Under the pieces are notes generated by a model. It did no database searches and was not told the DNA's origin. It saw only the letters and a list, made by a program, of their open reading frames with translations. A stretch of DNA of 64,000 nucleotides from Pseudozyma flocculosa PF-1 (lineage: Eukaryota > Basidiomycota > Ustilaginomycetes > Ustilaginales > Ustilaginaceae), in assembly GCF_000417875.1 (NCBI RefSeq), contig NW_006920880.1, forward strand, positions 440,260 to 504,259. Direction: 5' to 3'. How positions within the stretch are numbered: position 1 is the first letter of the stretch; every line of letters begins with the position of its first letter. A program made the translations under genes and the position numbers. Shown here piece by piece: positions 1-10,324 of this stretch.

Positions 1-586
1 GAGGGGCTCCAGAGGTCGTAGAGCCCGCGGCGACCACCAGCACGCGATATCAACGCCCCATCTCGTACCATGCCGGCGTCATCCCCCGGGCCCGCCCTCG
101 CCGCCGGGCGCCCCTGGCCCGCCTGCCCTTCCGTTCCTGGAAAACGGGCGAGCACGAGCGACAGCTACGAGATGCAGGCGCCGCAATCTTATCTCTCCGA
201 CAGCTAGACGCCGCGAGATCCTCGTCGGTTGCCTGCAGATCCCTGGTCCGGCCGTCTTCTCGAAGGAGATAAGATGTGTGCGTTCCGGGAACCCGGTCGG
301 CCTTGCTTCTTCCTGTTTCGTCCTCCACCTTTGCCTGCCTCTCTTCCCACCACCATTCCATCGTCTCCCTCGTCCCGTCCGCTTGCCAGGATATCGCGCC
401 TCGCCCGGACGGACGCTCTCGACCACAGCCGCCAACGTCGTTGACAACAGCGACAGCGACAACGGCGGCAGCGCCACAGCGGACACCGCCTGGGCCTTCG
501 ACAACGGCGGCCTTCGGCAACCCCAAGCGCCCCCGCTGCTCTACCACGACGGGGATTCGCCCAGGACCACCCTGCTCTCGACTCAC

Positions 587-788
587 CCGGCAGGCTCTTG
601 ACATTGGTGGCGGGCAGCGCCGTCAGCATCTTTGCGTAGACGCGGACATTGTCGTCGTAAAAGGGGTTGAGCTCCCTCGGCAGCTCGACCATGGGCAGCG
701 GCGGGTTCTTGTCCGGGTTGAAGTAGTCGACCAGCGAGTTGGGTCCCGAGAAGACATTCTTGCGGCTGGGCTCGTACGTCGTCGGCAT
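587..788 (-). CDS. First exon of a fungal cysteine-synthase-like PLP enzyme (partial)
   Basis: A 67-codon first exon starts at the ATG at 788 and stops at a clean GTGAGT donor (586-581), phase 1. The peptide contains PPLPMVELPRELNPF and NVRVYAKMLTALPATNVKSLP-type motifs. From memory this resembles the N-terminus of fungal PLP-dependent enzymes annotated as cysteine synthase-like or tryptophan-synthase-beta-like, in which the substrate-binding 'PATNVKSLPALN' region follows. The expected continuation (ALN...) is not visible on the minus strand between 580 and 1. Either the first intron is long, or the remaining exons lie beyond the left edge. An in-frame upstream ATG at 956 exists, but the added segment is proline-rich and unlike the family. 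The family call rests on one short exon. Confidence 0.5.
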
Positions 789-2481
789 GGCGGGCGATGG
801 GGGCAGGGTGGCAGGCAGCTTGGCTGTTGGACTGGGGGGCGGGTCGAGTGGCAGGGCAGGGCGGGCGTTCGTTCGTCTCGTCCCAGGGGCGTCTAAGGTG
901 GCAGTGGTGAAGCACGATGCGGAGGAGGGTGGTGATGGCGTTGGGGTCAAGGACAAGGTCGACGAGACAGGGATAGTGAGGCAATCTAGGTGGCTTGGTG
1001 GTGGCGGCGAGGGAGTGGCTGGCTAGCTAGCTGGCTGGCCAAGAAGGGAGGGCGTGGCAGGCCCGTCGTCGAGCGATGGTGTCGGGGCATGCTGGCTTTC
1101 GGGGCCGCGGGTCGACGGGGCTTGCGCCAGCTCACCACGCTGGTGCTGCGGGGCGTCGGCGGTCAGCCGCGCGGTGGACAGGCCTCGTGCCAGGTCGTGC
1201 CAGGCCGAGGCCGAGGTAGCATATGTACAGGGCATGGCGCTAGGCCGGTTGGCCGCCACGGTGCGGTGCTGTAGCTGATCGATGCACGTCCCCATCTCCA
1301 TTTGAAGGGGAGGGAGGGGTGCAGATCCAGAGGATGCAGAGGCCCGCCCACGTTGCCAGACGAGGCCTGCCTGCCTGCCAGTCTCCCAGCGGGTCAGGTG
1401 GCAGGCAGGCAGGCATGGTGTCTGTTGTTGGCCTCTCTCCCTCGCTGCACCTAGCCTCTTCTGCTTTGGTGACCGAAAGGCCCCCCGCCCGTGCCTTGAG
1501 TCGCTCCATGATTGCCACAAACCCAACATCCCCACTGCCACAGCGCCAGTCTACCTGCCTGCCTGCTGCGGTGATCGGAAGAAAAGTTTCTCGTTAAGCA
1601 AAGCGAGCGCGCTCTTCGCCTGGGCCACTCTGTAGCGAAGGCAGGCCCAGCAGGCAGGGTACCGGTACCACCGGTTACCCTTACGAGCCACCGGTCGCGG
1701 AGCTGCAGCGATGGGCTTCCGCGCAGAGAGGCCTGGCTGGCCTGCTGGCTGGCAGCAGCACGCACCCACGGCAAAGTCGGAATTGGAAATCCACGCCCGC
1801 GCCGCAAATTTCGATCCCTGGCTTGCCTGCCTGCCCTGCCCTGCCCTGACCTGACCTGACCTGACCTGACCTGACCTGACCTGACCTGACCTGACCTGCC
1901 CGGTCACCGACGGACGGCACCGGATCGCTCCGACCTGCCAGCAGAAAGCAACGAGCGGACCCTGGGGGCCTTTGCGTGCGTGGAACCCGCCCGCCAGACG
2001 GGCCAGGCTGCTCGCTGCTGTTCCCGCCCGTGAAACAGGCGCGACCGCAGTACTGTGCGGTGCGTGGCAGGCCTGCCCGGCCCGGTTGGCCGCCGCCTCT
2101 GGCGCTTCCTGGCCCGATCAGCCTGCTCAGTCGCGCGCGCCGCGAGGACCATTCCTCCGGGCAATCGTCGTACAAAGACAGGCCAGGTAGCATTCGCCGT
2201 GTCCGCCACGTCTCTTGCGCCGGCCTCTCTTGACAGACCCGCCCACCTTATCGTGAATCCACAGGAACGATCAAACCGAGTGCGACCCCTCGAAAGGGGG
2301 CAAGTGAGGTCATCGCCCGACGGGGCTGGGATCGTCCAAGCGCGACGAATCCCTCGGTCTTCCCTCAGCATCGTCGAGGCTGGGTGAGGGGATGCGGAGC
2401 TGACGAGGCCACGTCTGGCTCGACGCTCTCGACGCTGTGGCCCGTGTTGGTGGATCGTATCCCATTCCTGGCAGCGGAAGC
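789..2481. other. Intergenic, no supported gene
   Basis: Roughly 1.7 kb between the PLP enzyme start and the end of the dioxygenase-like gene. The open frames are short, overlap on several strands and have biased repeat composition (Gly/Arg/Pro/Cys from CCTG and GGCA runs). None resembles a known protein. The main recognisable content is the pentanucleotide repeat annotated separately. Promoter elements of the PLP gene must lie at its left end. Confidence 0.6.
1831..1899. repeat. Pentanucleotide tandem repeat CTGCC/CTGAC
   Basis: A short CTGCC block passes into about ten perfect copies of CTGAC. Similar CCTG-based pentamers recur in other intergenic stretches of the window, for example at 13.8 kb, which suggests a family of expanding microsatellites. 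Confidence 0.95.
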
Positions 2482-3751
2482 TCAACCCTGGTACAGACTC
2501 GGGAAGGGCGACTGGTCGACGGTCTGGAGCCTACGAGGTGCGAGGACGATGCGGGAGCGCAGGGAGCCCGAGGAAGAGCAGTGCGAGTCAGCCAGGACCG
2601 AGCCTGAATCTGGACCTGAAGGGGCAAGGGAATGATCAGGAGAGGCGGGTTCGACGTCGACTCACCAGTTCTTCTCGTCGTACGTGGCCAGCTCGCCGTC
2701 GCCCTCGATCATGTGGTACGTGTAAATGTAGCGCGACTTTGGCGACGTGTTCTTCTCGGACTTGTGCAGCACCGAGCCGTGGATCAGCACCAGTGTGCCT
2801 GAAAACGGATGGGCACGGAGGAAGGCAGATGGTGTCACAGGAGCATTGAGCGGGGCAGAGATGGGACGGGACGGGACGAGAGAGGAGGGTTCTGGTCGGC
2901 CTGTGTGGACTCGCAGATTCGTCTGTCGCAGGACGCCGTTCGCACCGACTCGGCTTACCTGCGGAGCACTCCTCCATCCTCGCTTCTTGCTCGTTCCACT
3001 CTGCCTCCTCGTCGGTGGCGAGCGTCTCAAACGTGGTTCCCTGATCCGGGTCGTTGGGGACCTTCCTGACGAAGCGCTTGTTGACGCCGCGGGCCCTGCC
3101 GAGCTCGTCCGCAAACGGATCGCGAGGCCTCTTGTCGGTGGCCTCCTTGTGGCTGCCCTTTGGCCAGCGGTGCGATCCAGGGAGGAACGAGAGGCACCCG
3201 TTCTTCCTGGTACAGTCCTCGAGGGCGAACCAGAACCCGATGGCGCTGGGTGGATCGGTGTAGAGAAAGGTCGAGTCGTTGTGGCAGGGCACGGCGCCGC
3301 CAATCTCCTGTGCCTTGACAATGATCATGGCCTGGAGCACGCGCGGGTCGCGGTGGACGTCGAGGCTCCTTGCGACGTTCTTTACGTTGTCCGCAAACGA
3401 GAAGTCGCGGAAGACGGGATCGAGGCCGTGGAGATTGTGGCCGACCTTGTTGACGGCGCGGTCGAGGGGCACGGTGAGCTTCCCTTCGGCGTCGATGGCG
3501 TCCTGCTCGAAAAAGTGGCGGATGTGCGAGCCCGACTCGAGAAAGTAGCGGTCGCCCACATGCTCCTCGCCGTCGTCGCCGCCCGTGCTGAACTTTGTGC
3601 GCGGGTGCGTCGACAGGTCCACCGACGACACCACCTCCTTTGCGTGGGCCAGCAGCGGCGCCGCGTCGAAAAAGTCGGGAACGACAAGGTAGCCGTCGCG
3701 ATGGAATTGGTCCACCTGCTCGCGGGTGAGGTGGCCCGAGTGGAAGGCCAT
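2482..3751 (-). CDS. Phytanoyl-CoA dioxygenase (PhyH/PHYHD1-like) family protein, three exons
   Basis: An Fe(II)/2-oxoglutarate-dependent oxygenase of the PHYHD1 type; the substrate is unknown. Model: exons 3751-2959, 2798-2666 and 2530-2482, introns of 160 and 135 bases, 324 residues. The iron-binding triad is visible: the HND motif (H157, D159) in VPCHNDSTFLYTDPP and the distal H276 in LIHGSVLHKSEKN. R287 is the expected 2-oxoglutarate-binding arginine. The third exon is easy to miss because reading through the second donor (2665) gives an immediate stop after ...DEKNW. Splicing instead completes the Trp codon and adds LQTVDQSPFPSLYQG, matching the conserved NWLQ...PFP.LY ending of PHYHD1 proteins as I recall it. 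The total length divides by three across all junctions. The start is the first ATG giving the family-like N-terminus (REQVDQFHRDGYLVVPDFF). Confidence 0.88.
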
Positions 3752-4098
3752 GGCGGCGGTAGGGGATGAGCGATGATTGGCGAGTGATGAACGGAGGCTG
3801 GTAGAGAAAGGCAACGGTGGTGGTGGTGGTGGTGGTGGTGGTGAGTGGTCAAAGGGGGCCAATTGGATGCCACCTCCGCAAGAGAGGAAGGGCGGCCCCC
3901 GCAAAATAGAGCTTCTCGCGCCCCCGCCTCGCCCGGCCAAGACGCCGACAGCGCTCGGACCACGCTGAGCCGGCGCAACACACGCACAAATGGCTGCCAC
4001 AGGACAATAGATGAGGCACCGCCGCCATCAGTAGTAGCACCATTTCATGGAGATCACGGCGATCATTGAAAGAGGGAACGAGAGAAAACGACATCCAA
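3752..4098. other. Intergenic between ARA2 3' end and dioxygenase 5' end
   Basis: Holds the 5' flank of the dioxygenase-like gene, including a (GGT)n tract at about 3816-3842, which is CCA on the sense strand and probably 5' leader. The 3' flank of ARA2 also lies here. No gene is seen. Confidence 0.7.
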
Positions 4099-5583
4099 TC
4101 ACAGCCCGCTCGACCACGACCACTCGCGCACGCCCCTCTGCTGGAACAGCCGCCGCACCTCGGTCTCGGCCGCCACCTGCTTCCGGTAGGCTCCGGCGCG
4201 CCGCTGCTTTTCCCCGTCGTCGAGCTGGCACAGCAGTCGACCTCGACCTGGCTGTGGCACCGCATTGCCTTCGTCGTCGCCGTCCTGGTCGCGCGAGCAG
4301 AGGACGCGGTAGCCCTCGACTACCGAGTGGACGTGCTCGGGCGTGCTCAGCCCCACGAGCGTGCGCAGCTGCGGTTGTGGAGCTTCTGCCGCTGCCGATG
4401 CCGCCTCGCCGCCCACCAGCTCTGACCCACGCAGGCCGTACAGGAGCGCCGTGTTGGCCAGGCTCTCGCCTCGCTCCCTCAACGAAGCCGAGGCGTCTCG
4501 GCACGCCTGCTTGAGCTCCTCGCTGGCTGGGTGCCAGGCGGGCGGGGGTCCATCGACGAGCAGGCCCATGCTGAACGGCGATCCGTTGAGCACCGTCGGC
4601 GGCGTCCACGCCTCGGCATCCACGCCGGCGGGACACGCCTCAAACAGCTCGCGCCACCCGACGAGGACGTCCGAGTGGAGGCAGTGGTTCGAGTAGCTTA
4701 GCACCACGTCGAGCGGGCGGAAGGGGGCGTGGCTCGCCACCAGCCTCGATAGGCGCAGCAGCACCGCCAGCGGGTAGCCCGAGATGCCCACGCGCCTGAC
4801 GACCCCTTGGTCCTTGAGCTTGAACAGCGTCCGCACCGCCTCGAGGATCTTTTCGTCGCCGGGGCCATGGATCCTGCTCGCCGCCTCGGGCGTGTTTGCC
4901 AGGCCGAGCGAGTCGAGCGCTTGCTCCTTGGCCGTCGTCGTCGTCGTCGTATTGGCCGCTGCGCCGTCGACCAGGCCCGAAATGATGCCCGCCTCCCACC
5001 CGGCCTCGTTGCTGGGCCCGACGTGCTCGGCCACGAACTCGACGTCGTGCATCAGCCCGACATCGAGGTATCCGCACCGGATCCGGTCGCAGCTTCCCCG
5101 TATGGAGCTTTCGACTCGCTCCGCCGAGTAGTCAAAGTGCTGCCGGTCCGGACCGTAGCGTCCGCACTTTGTCGTGATAAAGTAGCTCTCGCGTGGGAAC
5201 TCGGGCTTGAGGCGCTCGAGGATGTTGCCCAGGATAAACTCCGAGGGGAAGTAGTAGGGCGAGGTGTCGAAGGAGTTGATGCCGTAGCGCAGCGCCAGGC
5301 GGACCGTCTGGAGCGGGATGGAGGACGAGAGCGTCGACTGGGTGTTGTACATGTCGTGGCCGAAGACGCCGCACCCAAACACGATGGGCGAGGCGTGCCG
5401 CTCAAAGTCGCGCGCATCGCTGGCGTCGGAGGACGAGGCAGGCTGCAGGATGGGATCGTCCTTGAGCGCCACCTTGCGCCAGGGCGCCAGACCGCCGCGG
5501 GGCTGCTCGTCGGGCAGGCTGTCGAGCGGCGGCTGCCTGGGAAAGTCGTCCAGCGACGGTTCCTGGGCCGGGTAGAGGGGCAT
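4099..5583 (-). CDS. ARA2: NAD-dependent D-arabinose 1-dehydrogenase, aldo-keto reductase
   Basis: An aldo-keto reductase of the Ara2/L-galactose dehydrogenase branch, which oxidises D-arabinose to the lactone for D-erythroascorbate synthesis in fungi. Numbering from the ATG at 5583 (494 residues), the catalytic tetrad is D106, Y111 (GINSFDTSPYYFPSE), K139 (FITTKCGRYG) and H179. The H179 context, GYLDVGLMHDVEFV, is diagnostic for the ARA2 group (HDVEFV). Inserted low-complexity segments, for example a Thr run near residues 215-220 and EAASAAAEAP near the C-terminus, make it longer than the yeast enzyme. The frame stays open upstream to an ATG at 5886, but those extra 101 residues look like translated leader, so 5583 is preferred. 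No intron is needed. Confidence 0.88.
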   Translation of the reverse strand: MPLYPAQEPSLDDFPRQPPLDSLPDEQPRGGLAPWRKVALKDDPILQPASSSDASDARDFERHASPIVFGCGVFGHDMYNTQSTLSSSIPLQTVRLALRYGINSFDTSPYYFPSEFILGNILERLKPEFPRESYFITTKCGRYGPDRQHFDYSAERVESSIRGSCDRIRCGYLDVGLMHDVEFVAEHVGPSNEAGWEAGIISGLVDGAAANTTTTTTAKEQALDSLGLANTPEAASRIHGPGDEKILEAVRTLFKLKDQGVVRRVGISGYPLAVLLRLSRLVASHAPFRPLDVVLSYSNHCLHSDVLVGWRELFEACPAGVDAEAWTPPTVLNGSPFSMGLLVDGPPPAWHPASEELKQACRDASASLRERGESLANTALLYGLRGSELVGGEAASAAAEAPQPQLRTLVGLSTPEHVHSVVEGYRVLCSRDQDGDDEGNAVPQPGRGRLLCQLDDGEKQRRAGAYRKQVAAETEVRRLFQQRGVREWSWSSGL

Positions 5584-6101
5584 GCTGTCGGCGTCGTCGA
5601 GTGTCTGGTCGTGCAGCTCGTTGATGCCGGGCCAAGAAGAGAGGCCGCCGTGTCGGTATCGTCCGTCGCTGCGTGGTGTGGATGGACGGAGGGGGTATGG
5701 TGAGTCGGAGGCGTGACAGGAAAGGTTGACAGCGACGGCGGCGTCGAAGGCGCGGCTAAAACTTCTCGAAGCAACTAACCAACCAACCAACCAACCGACC
5801 GCGCACAGACGCAAACCTCGAGCGGCCCAAATCCAAAAATCACGTCGAAAAAGGGTGGAGGAAACAGAGGGCCCCACCATGGGCAAGCCGCCGGTCGGCT
5901 CTCACGCACCCTCGCGCGGCAGTCGACTCTCCTCGTGCTCCCGGCATCACACACGCAACCAGTCTTCACAGCTCCGGAGGTACATGCTCCGACCGACTAG
6001 ATTCAAGCAGGGGGCGGAGCTAGGTAGAGTAGGCAGCAGCACTATACATGGACATGGAGATACCAATGCGCAGGAAGGGGTGCGGTCCCCGCTTCTACAA
6101 C
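5584..6101. other. Intergenic, 5' flank of ARA2 and 3' flank of MAM3
   Basis: Contains an AACC/ACCA microsatellite at about 5778-5796 and otherwise unstructured sequence. The ARA2 frame stays open to 5886, so a longer N-terminus cannot be fully excluded. No separate gene is seen. Confidence 0.6.
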
Positions 6102-8975
6102 TCACTCGCCGGCCTTCTTCTCATCACCCTCGTCGTCGGCCTCGTCCTCGTCCGGCCTCGAGTCGACAACGGGCGTCGAGGGGGCCGAGGCCGACGTCGA
6201 CTCCTGCGCCAGCAGCGTGCCTCGACGGCCCGAGCTGGCGTCGCGGCTCATGCCTCTCTGCCTCCGCGGCGGGCCGCTGGCAGCAGCACCGGGCGCGACA
6301 ATGGGCGAGCTCTTGAAGATCTTGGCCCTCGACTGGCCCGAAGGCGTCGCGCTCCGGCTGCGCTCCTGGCCATCCACGCCAGAGCCGCGACCACGCAGCA
6401 GCGCCTCGCTGACAATGGCCGTCGACGGCGTTCCGCCGGGGGGCTGGTGGCGGATAATGACGGGCTTGGCCATCCGACCCGCGCCGCCTCCGTTGCCGCC
6501 CTCGACCTCCTTGCGGCCGAGTGTCGACGTCATCGACGAGCGCGCCGAAGGCCTGTCGTCGTTGATCACCGTCTGCTCGCCGATGCGCACCTTTTGAACG
6601 GGGTCGGCAGCGGACACAGCCCCGGCAGCGTCGGCGCTGTCGGCCTTGGCGTCCTGGGCGGCTGTCGTAGCGTCCGAGGGCAAGCCAGCAGCGACAGGCA
6701 CCTCCTCGACGGGCGACTCCTTGGGCACGTCGTCAAAGAAGGTCGGGGTCGGGGCGGGCGCCTCCTTGACGCTGTTGTTGCGGCTCAGCTTGAGGCGCTG
6801 GAGCACGCCGCCAGACGCCTTGGGCGCCGGGCTCCGCACCGACGGCGAGGGCAGCACAAAGTCGTCCTCCTTGACCTTGTGCACCGTCGCCTCGGAAGGC
6901 TGAGCGGGCTTCTGGTCCGGGCTGGGGGGCGGGCTGATCTTGGCGAAATTCTGCTCGACCTCGGAGTCGTACTCGTCGAGGATCTCCTCGCCGATGAGCT
7001 CCTCGAGCACGTCCTCGAGCGTGATGATGCCGATGGGCACGTCGCGCTGCGCCATCTCGGAGGCGACGTGGGTGACGTCGATCGAGCCATCGGCCAGCTC
7101 GGGTGCGACGTGCTCCTCGTCGCGGTGGAGCGCGCGGCGGAGGTGGCGCGACCAGCGGCTGCCCTTGATCTCGGAGCGGCTGAGCTGCTTCTCCTCGTCA
7201 ATGGGGCCGAGGTCGTCGATGCGCGCGGCGGTGGCGGTGCGAGTGACGCCGGCCTTGGCCGGAGCGCCGGCGTCGTTGTTGCCGAGGCTGAGGAACGAGC
7301 CGGGCGATCCGCGACGCGTGCGAGACGAGACGATGGCGAGGTGGGAGCGACCCTCTTGGAAGACGTTGAGCAGGTTGAGCAGGGGCTCGTCGGCAGGCAC
7401 CGTCGGGACGGCGTTGATGACCATGTCCTTGACGGGCACGCTGTCCTCGGGATCGAGCAGCACGCACTGCTTGACCAGCAGCGTGCCGATGATCTTCTTC
7501 TTCTTGATGGTCGTCATGATCGTGTCGCCGCCGTTGCCGCTGGCGATGGTGGCGTCGCCAGTGTCGACCGACGACTTGAGGTCGTCGTTGCCGCTGGCGT
7601 TGGGGTTGATGGCGGTGCCGGAGCTCGTCTTGCGGCTGAGGGTGCTGAGGAAGCCGCCACCGCCGCCCTTTGAGGGCGTGGCGGTGCCGCTGCGCATCCT
7701 GCCGACGGGGATCTCGATCTCGTGGTAGACGGGGATGCGCGAGTGGCCGGAGCCGACAATCTCCTGCAGCATGTGGTAGTCGAGCTTGGCTTCGAGCGGG
7801 ATCATGAACACCTTGTCGATGGGCGTCATGGCCTGCTTGACGACCTTTTCCTGCAGGTCGAGGGCGCCGCCGACGATGGTGACCGTGTCGGTGTTGAGGT
7901 CGCCGCGCCCGCCGGTGGCGGCATGCATGTTGACGAGCTCCTTGAGCTCGGCCCTGCGGTAGACGATGCCGTGGTGCGGGCCCAGGGTCCAGTGGAGCAC
8001 GCGCGAGACGGGGTAGGCGATGGGCCAGAGGAGGATGAGGACGAAGCGGGTGACAACAGCCATCTTTGCGCCGATGGCGAGGCCGTAGCGCGAGCAGACC
8101 GACTGCGGGATGAGCTCGGCAAAGATGACGACGAGCACGATGCTGACAATGACGGCCTGCACGCCGCCGCCGAGGAGCGGGTCGGCGATGATGGGCAGCG
8201 TCTCGTTGGTGATCATGTTGGCGATGAGGAGCGTCGTGAGGAGCAGGTGGCCGTCCTTGCGGATGGGCATGATCTTTTCAGCGTAGCGCTTCTGCTCGGG
8301 GGTGCCCTGGAGCGAGAGCACCTGCAGCTGCGTCTCGTCGAGCGACATGTAGCCGAGCGTGAGGCCGGCAAAGAGGCCCGAGAGAACGACGAGGATGGGG
8401 ACGAGGATGCCGTAGGCGGCCTTCTGGCCGGCCGAGAGCTCCGACTCGCCGCAGTGGCACGTGTCGCTGGCGGCCTCGGCGCGCTTGGTGAGCGACGCCT
8501 GGCCGTGTCCAGAGGGTGTCGGCACCGTCGGCGTGTGGCCCGCCTGTGCGCGGGCATCGCTGAGGCCCTCGAGGAGCCGCTCGATCGAGGCGAGGTCAAA
8601 GTGGCCGTCTTGGGATGCGGCGAAGGAATCGCTCAAGAGTTCGTTCAAATGCGAGGAGAGACCCGCGGGTCCGTCCGTGGAGCGTGCATCTATCTGTCGA
8701 TCATCTTGGTGTTTGTGGTGATGGCTGTTGCTGCTGCTGCGGAGATTGAGCGGGCCAGAGGCTGCGGGCGCGGCGGTGTCGATGTGCCGAGAGACGACGG
8801 CTGGAGCCAGGAGGCTGACGAGGATCAGCGCGACGAGACCAAGGCTGGCGAGGGAGAAGGGGCTGGTGCGCTTGGCTCGGGTGGTGCGGCGGCGGTGGGC
8901 GCGGGTGCGAGAGGGCGAGGGACCTAGGCAGAGGTGGGCGGGGTCTGGATCATATTTAGCCACGGGTTCTGCCAT
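6102..8975 (-). CDS. MAM3: CNNM/DUF21 transporter-like protein with CBS domains, MAM3 homologue
   Basis: A vacuolar/endomembrane CNNM-family (cyclin-M, CorC-like) protein linked in fungi to Mg/Mn/Co homeostasis. Numbered from the ATG at 8975 it has 957 residues. An N-terminal hydrophobic segment (FSLASLGLVALILVSLLAP) is followed by a Ser/His-rich luminal stretch. Then comes the DUF21 membrane domain with the family hallmarks LSGLFAGLTLGYMSLDE and ANMITNETLPI..., FAELIPQSVCSRYGLAIGA. A split CBS pair follows: KQAMTPIDKVFMIPLEAKLD, VPVKDMVINAVPTVPADEPL and a late ITLEDVLEELIGEEILDEYD. The CBS region carries a large low-complexity insertion (KGGGGGFLSTLSRKTSSG..., MTTIKKKKIIG). The C-terminal ~250 residues are disordered. 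An earlier in-frame ATG (9104) adds a polyproline stretch and is not preferred. Single exon. Confidence 0.9.
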   Translation of the reverse strand: MAEPVAKYDPDPAHLCLGPSPSRTRAHRRRTTRAKRTSPFSLASLGLVALILVSLLAPAVVSRHIDTAAPAASGPLNLRSSSNSHHHKHQDDRQIDARSTDGPAGLSSHLNELLSDSFAASQDGHFDLASIERLLEGLSDARAQAGHTPTVPTPSGHGQASLTKRAEAASDTCHCGESELSAGQKAAYGILVPILVVLSGLFAGLTLGYMSLDETQLQVLSLQGTPEQKRYAEKIMPIRKDGHLLLTTLLIANMITNETLPIIADPLLGGGVQAVIVSIVLVVIFAELIPQSVCSRYGLAIGAKMAVVTRFVLILLWPIAYPVSRVLHWTLGPHHGIVYRRAELKELVNMHAATGGRGDLNTDTVTIVGGALDLQEKVVKQAMTPIDKVFMIPLEAKLDYHMLQEIVGSGHSRIPVYHEIEIPVGRMRSGTATPSKGGGGGFLSTLSRKTSSGTAINPNASGNDDLKSSVDTGDATIASGNGGDTIMTTIKKKKIIGTLLVKQCVLLDPEDSVPVKDMVINAVPTVPADEPLLNLLNVFQEGRSHLAIVSSRTRRGSPGSFLSLGNNDAGAPAKAGVTRTATAARIDDLGPIDEEKQLSRSEIKGSRWSRHLRRALHRDEEHVAPELADGSIDVTHVASEMAQRDVPIGIITLEDVLEELIGEEILDEYDSEVEQNFAKISPPPSPDQKPAQPSEATVHKVKEDDFVLPSPSVRSPAPKASGGVLQRLKLSRNNSVKEAPAPTPTFFDDVPKESPVEEVPVAAGLPSDATTAAQDAKADSADAAGAVSAADPVQKVRIGEQTVINDDRPSARSSMTSTLGRKEVEGGNGGGAGRMAKPVIIRHQPPGGTPSTAIVSEALLRGRGSGVDGQERSRSATPSGQSRAKIFKSSPIVAPGAAASGPPRRQRGMSRDASSGRRGTLLAQESTSASAPSTPVVDSRPDEDEADDEGDEKKAGE

Positions 8976-9193
8976 CGGTTGGATGACGCTCTCTGGCTTG
9001 CGGGCCGTTTTTTGGGAGGGTGGCGGTGGCGGTGGTGGTGGTGGTGTTGGCAGGGTGACCTCGAGGAAGATCGAGAGAGGGCGCAAGAGGGGATGTAATG
9101 TCAAAGAGATGGAGCTGGCGAGCTTGCTATCAGTCTATCGAGGAGCCGGAGGGGGCAGCTGTGCAGGACGGATAGGATCGGTGGTGGGTGGGA

Positions 9194-9212
9194 GGGGGGG
9201 GGGGGGGGGGGG
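9194..9212. repeat. Homopolymer G run (19 bases)
   Basis: An uninterrupted G run inside a purine-rich stretch of the MAM3 upstream region. Length may be unreliable in assemblies. Confidence 0.95.
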
Positions 9213-10250
9213 AGTAGGAAAGGAAGTGGGTTTGAGCCGTGACGGCGGTTGATAAAGGGAGAGGGGGTGCGCCTCTGCCTTGCCTGGCCGGTTGGCTGCC
9301 TGGCTTGCCCTGGGGCCCAAGAGGCAGAGGGTGAGCTGCCGCGGTGGAGGGAAGCAGCGCCGCCGTCGTCTGATCCTGCCTGACAGGCCTGTCCAGCTCT
9401 GACGGCGGCGGGCGAGCCTCTCTCTCTCTCTGGCGTGATGATGCTGCGCCGCGGCGTCGAGCGGTGATTGCCCGCGCGGGCACAACAGAGAGGCTCGCAG
9501 GCAGGCAGGCGGGCAGGCAGGCAGGCCGGGGCGAACCCAAGTCCGGCGGGCCAGGCCGCCGCTCGCCGCTCGCCGCACCGCCATCCGGATGAACCGACGG
9601 GCCCATCCGGTCCAGCCGCCGCTTGGCCTGGCGTGCGTGCTGCTTGCCTGGTCTGCCTAGCCTGCCTGCCCCTCCTCTCCTGCCTCATGCGCCCCTGTGA
9701 CCATGCGGTTTTCAACCAGGCAGCACCGCCATCGAACCGGCCGGCCTTGCTTCTGCTTCCTGGCAGGGGGCTTTGACGACCCGCTGGCTTGCTCTTCTTA
9801 GGCGACGGCGGCGGCGGCGGCGGCGGCCACTATGCTGGCCTAGCCTGCCTGTGAGTTCATAGATCAACCTGCGGCCTTCCGGCCGCTTGCGGGCTGGGCT
9901 GGCCCAATGGCTGAAATGAGTCGACGCGGTCGAGCGGCGCGGCTGGCTGGCTCGTCATCCGGCCGGGCTGACGTCGCCGCTCGCACTATTTTCGGCGACG
10001 ACACGGCTCCGAAATTCCAGAAACCCCGAAGACATCGAATCGACCCACTGGCCCGATCTGGTTCGATTCGACTCCGGCACTCGGCCTCCTCCGGCTTTTG
10101 CTTGCCCAAGCCAAGCCCGGCAGACCACGCGGCGTGGACCCTCAAGGCGGGGAAACCCCCTCCCCCTCGGCCTGGCTCCTTGCCCCCTTGCTCTACCTCT
10201 GCCCACCGTCAGCCGTCATCGCCCCCCGCCCCATAGACTAGACTGCGCCA

Positions 10251-10256
10251 CATATA
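10251..10256 (+). promoter_or_regulatory. TATA-like element upstream of the ADGF deaminase
   Basis: CATATA flanked by GC-rich sequence, about 70 bases before the start codon at 10325. Its position suits a core promoter with a short leader. There is no experimental support. Confidence 0.4.
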
Positions 10257-10324
10257 CCCCCAAGATCGCCTCGGCATAGACAACGCATAGAACACGGTCG
10301 ACGCAGCAAGCAAAGGCAAGAGGG

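Larger units (their letters stand above)
8976..10324. promoter_or_regulatory. Divergent intergenic region between MAM3 (-) and the ADGF deaminase (+)
   Basis: About 1.35 kb shared upstream region. It holds a 19-base G homopolymer (9194-9212), a CA/GGCAGG-rich low-complexity stretch (about 9500-9680) and a TATA-like CATATA at 10251-10256, some 70 bases before the deaminase ATG. No coding frame is convincing. Confidence 0.5.

Noticed and set aside
1..586. Minus-strand segment near the left edge reading VLVVAAGSTTSGAP as a possible second exon of the PLP enzyme
   Set aside because: It superficially resembles a glycine-rich PLP loop, but no acceptor in the right phase and no expected ALN... continuation precede it.
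6048..7673. Plus-strand open frame of 541 codons
   Set aside because: Antisense to the MAM3 coding region with Arg/Gly/Leu bias and no recognisable domain.
10040..10085. GGTTCGATTCGA, resembling a tRNA T arm
   Set aside because: The flanking bases do not form a T stem, and no acceptor, D or anticodon arms are found upstream.
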